This document shows positions 62,661-64,000 of a stretch of 64,000 nucleotides of DNA, one piece after another. How positions within the stretch are numbered: position 1 is the stretch's first letter; each line of letters starts with the position of its first letter. The notes beneath the pieces were generated by a model, which was not told where the DNA came from, ran no database searches, and saw only the letters and a list, made by a program, of their open reading frames with translations. Origin of the DNA: Anditalea andensis (GTDB lineage Bacteria; Bacteroidota; Bacteroidia; Cytophagales; Cyclobacteriaceae); assembly GCF_000714815.1 (NCBI RefSeq), contig NZ_JMIH01000024.1, forward strand, positions 434,001 to 498,000, in the 5' to 3' direction. Position numbers and translations under genes: made by a program.

Positions 62661-63662
62661 ATGAAATCAATAATTTTACAAAGTGGGTATGGATTGGATA
62701 AAGTAATCTTAAAAGAGCAAGCGATGCCCGATGTACGGGAGGATGAAGTTTTGATAAGAGTACAATGTATTTCATTAAACCAGTTGGACTTGATGATAGT
62801 AAGAGGTGCATTCGGTACTGATCTTCCGCATGTTTTAGGTTCCGATGCGGTGGGGATAGTGGAAAGAACAGGACGGGAAGTCACTACCCTGAAGGTCGGT
62901 GATGTGGTGACCACACATTTTATTCAGAATTGGGAAGCCGGTAGTTTGGAGGCAGGTTATTTAAAAAAGCGTTTGGGTACTACAGTCTCCGGAGTGTTTT
63001 CAGAATATGTGGCTTTGCCTATGGGTTCAGTGGTTAAAATCCCCCAAAACTTAAATATGGAAGAGGCTTCCACGTTACCAATGGCCGGCCTTACTGCCTG
63101 GGAGGCGATTGTGAATGCAGGGCAATTAAAATCTGGGCAAACAGTTTTATTACAGGGCACCGGGGGTGTTTCTATCTTTGCTTTACAATTTGCGAAGGCA
63201 TTAGGGGCCAGGGTAATTTTGACATCTAGTGATGACGAAAAACTGGGCAAGGCAAAAATGTTAGGGGCAGATGAAATCATTAATTATTCCAAAACACCCG
63301 ATTGGCAAAATAAGGTCCTGGAAATCACAGAGGGAAACGGTGTTGATCTGGCTTTGGAAATGTCCTGGAAAGATGTAGGCAAAACCATGGAAGGAATGAA
63401 ACTGGGAGGTAAAATTGTGGTGGTAGGACTGATGGGAGGGGCCAATACGGACTTATCGGTGTTTGGTATCATGCAAAAAAGTCTATCCGTTTTAGGTATT
63501 CAGGTTGGTTCCAAATCCTCATTTGAAGCGATGAACAAAGCCATTGAGCATTTTGATATCAGGCCTATAATAGATAGATCATTTAACATAAACCAATTTT
63601 TAGACGCATTTAACTATTTTGATAGAGGGAAGCATTTTGGTAAAGTAGTTATAACCTTTTAA
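62661..63662 (+). CDS. Zinc-free MDR oxidoreductase (NADPH:quinone reductase-like)
   Basis: The 333-aa product has the GroES-like N-terminal domain (LKEQAMPDVREDEVLIRVQC ... HVLGSDAVGIVERTG) and a Rossmann domain with VLLQGTGGVSIFALQFAKAL (GTGGVS in place of GAGGVG) and ILTSSDDEKLGKAKMLGADEIINY. The catalytic-zinc Cys/His and structural-zinc Cys cluster of true alcohol dehydrogenases are not seen, so it is of the quinone oxidoreductase type. ATG 62661 follows the promoter well; an in-frame TTG at 62634 lies on the -7. Divergence from an HxlR regulator suggests induction by quinones or electrophiles. Confidence 0.9.
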   Translation: MKSIILQSGYGLDKVILKEQAMPDVREDEVLIRVQCISLNQLDLMIVRGAFGTDLPHVLGSDAVGIVERTGREVTTLKVGDVVTTHFIQNWEAGSLEAGYLKKRLGTTVSGVFSEYVALPMGSVVKIPQNLNMEEASTLPMAGLTAWEAIVNAGQLKSGQTVLLQGTGGVSIFALQFAKALGARVILTSSDDEKLGKAKMLGADEIINYSKTPDWQNKVLEITEGNGVDLALEMSWKDVGKTMEGMKLGGKIVVVGLMGGANTDLSVFGIMQKSLSVLGIQVGSKSSFEAMNKAIEHFDIRPIIDRSFNINQFLDAFNYFDRGKHFGKVVITF

Positions 63663-63677
63663 ACTTTTTACCAAGGG

Positions 63678-63711
63678 GCCTAACAATAGGGGGGAGCCCC
63701 TATTGTTAGGC
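63678..63711. terminator. Long perfect hairpin after the MDR gene
   Basis: GCCTAACAATAGGGG (63678-63692) pairs perfectly over 15 bp with 63697-63711 around a 4-nt loop. The following bases (TGTAATATAAATTT) are not a clean T-run, so termination efficiency is uncertain. It lies between convergent genes and may serve both. Confidence 0.65.
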
Positions 63712-63857
63712 TGTAATATAAATTTAAAGTTTGATTACCTACAGGTTTCATTGGCTTGTGCTGTATGCTAGTGGAGACTGAACACTTGACAGTGATATAG
63801 AACCCTTGGATCTATGAAGATTCTTTAGATCTTTTCTATCCATATTTTGTAATGCTC

Positions 63858-64000
63858 TCATCCAGGTATAAAAGCAGTGCCTTCTATTTCAACCGGGAAA
63901 TCAGGATGTGCCAAGCCCGAAACTAAAAGAACGGAGACAACGGGGGGGCTGGTCATATGGCCGAAAAATTCCTGAGAAATCTTAATACTCCTTTTTATAT
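63858..64000 (-). CDS. RidA/YjgF-family protein, truncated by the window end
   Basis: Only the C-terminal 46 or so codons are present. They read EFFGHMTSPPVVSVLLVSGL then AHPDFPVEIEGTAFIPG and stop at TGA 63858-63860. This is the RidA end pattern, including the segment before the conserved Glu of the active site. RidA proteins hydrolyse reactive enamine/imine intermediates. The N-terminus lies beyond the window. Confidence 0.8.
   Translation of the reverse strand, partial: IKRSIKISQEFFGHMTSPPVVSVLLVSGLAHPDFPVEIEGTAFIPG

Overview
The window looks like a chromosomal segment of a Bacteroidota bacterium, most likely Cytophagia (Cyclobacteriaceae-like). The evidence is two SusC/SusD pairs, GSCFA, DUF5683, DUF4625 and DUF4861 proteins, several promoters of the Bacteroidota type (TTG, 19-21 bp, TAnnTTTG), AT-rich DNA, and little reliance on Shine-Dalgarno sites. 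All assignments come from reading the sequence; no database search was run.

Bases 1-23,000 are a housekeeping region. In order: a truncated CapD-type sugar epimerase; mgsA-pfkA; priA; a GSCFA protein; rpsF-rpsR-rplI; a coiled-coil membrane protein; two methyltransferases; apaG; ung; a six-gene minus-strand operon (UPF0173 hydrolase, parA, parB, DUF5683, dapB, lepB); pyrG-yidC; then an unknown gene, a CCA-adding enzyme and a TPR protein on the plus strand. Convergent gene pairs are separated by strong bidirectional hairpins. Several starts look non-ATG, and for some of them promoter positions decide the start.

Bases 23,300-28,260 hold a secreted M24 peptidase with an apparent ligand change, a TonB-dependent receptor, and a histidine-rich DUF4625 lipoprotein. 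The last two look like a metal-uptake pair, and the lipoprotein promoter carries a palindrome over its -7 element.

Bases 28,368-62,138 are a large pectin utilisation locus. The minus-strand operon kduI-kduD-lacI-uxaC-uxaB handles the uronate monomers. Divergent to it run DUF4861, susC1, susD1, a GH105 hydrolase, a CE8 pectin methylesterase, a GH43, a GH28, two CE12 acetylesterases and a CE8-alpha/beta-hydrolase fusion. A second block has susC2, susD2, a DUF5123-type surface lipoprotein, PL1, a VOC protein, GH28 and PL1. The inferred flow is: CE8 and CE12 remove methyl and acetyl esters; PL1 and GH28 cut the backbone; the SusCD pairs import oligomers; GH105 releases unsaturated uronate for KduI and KduD; and UxaC and UxaB convert galacturonate to altronate. 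UxaA, KdgK and KdgA are not in the window. A recurring LacI-type palindrome (TGYAATCGNTTGCGCA) lies before kduI, before DUF4861 and twice before susC2. A perfect 20-bp form lies inside the signal-peptide codons of susC1. No hybrid two-component system or ECF sigma/anti-sigma pair is present, so the LacI protein is the best candidate regulator.

Bases 62,180-64,000 hold a divergent HxlR regulator and zinc-free MDR oxidoreductase pair, a long hairpin, and the truncated 3' end of a RidA-family gene.
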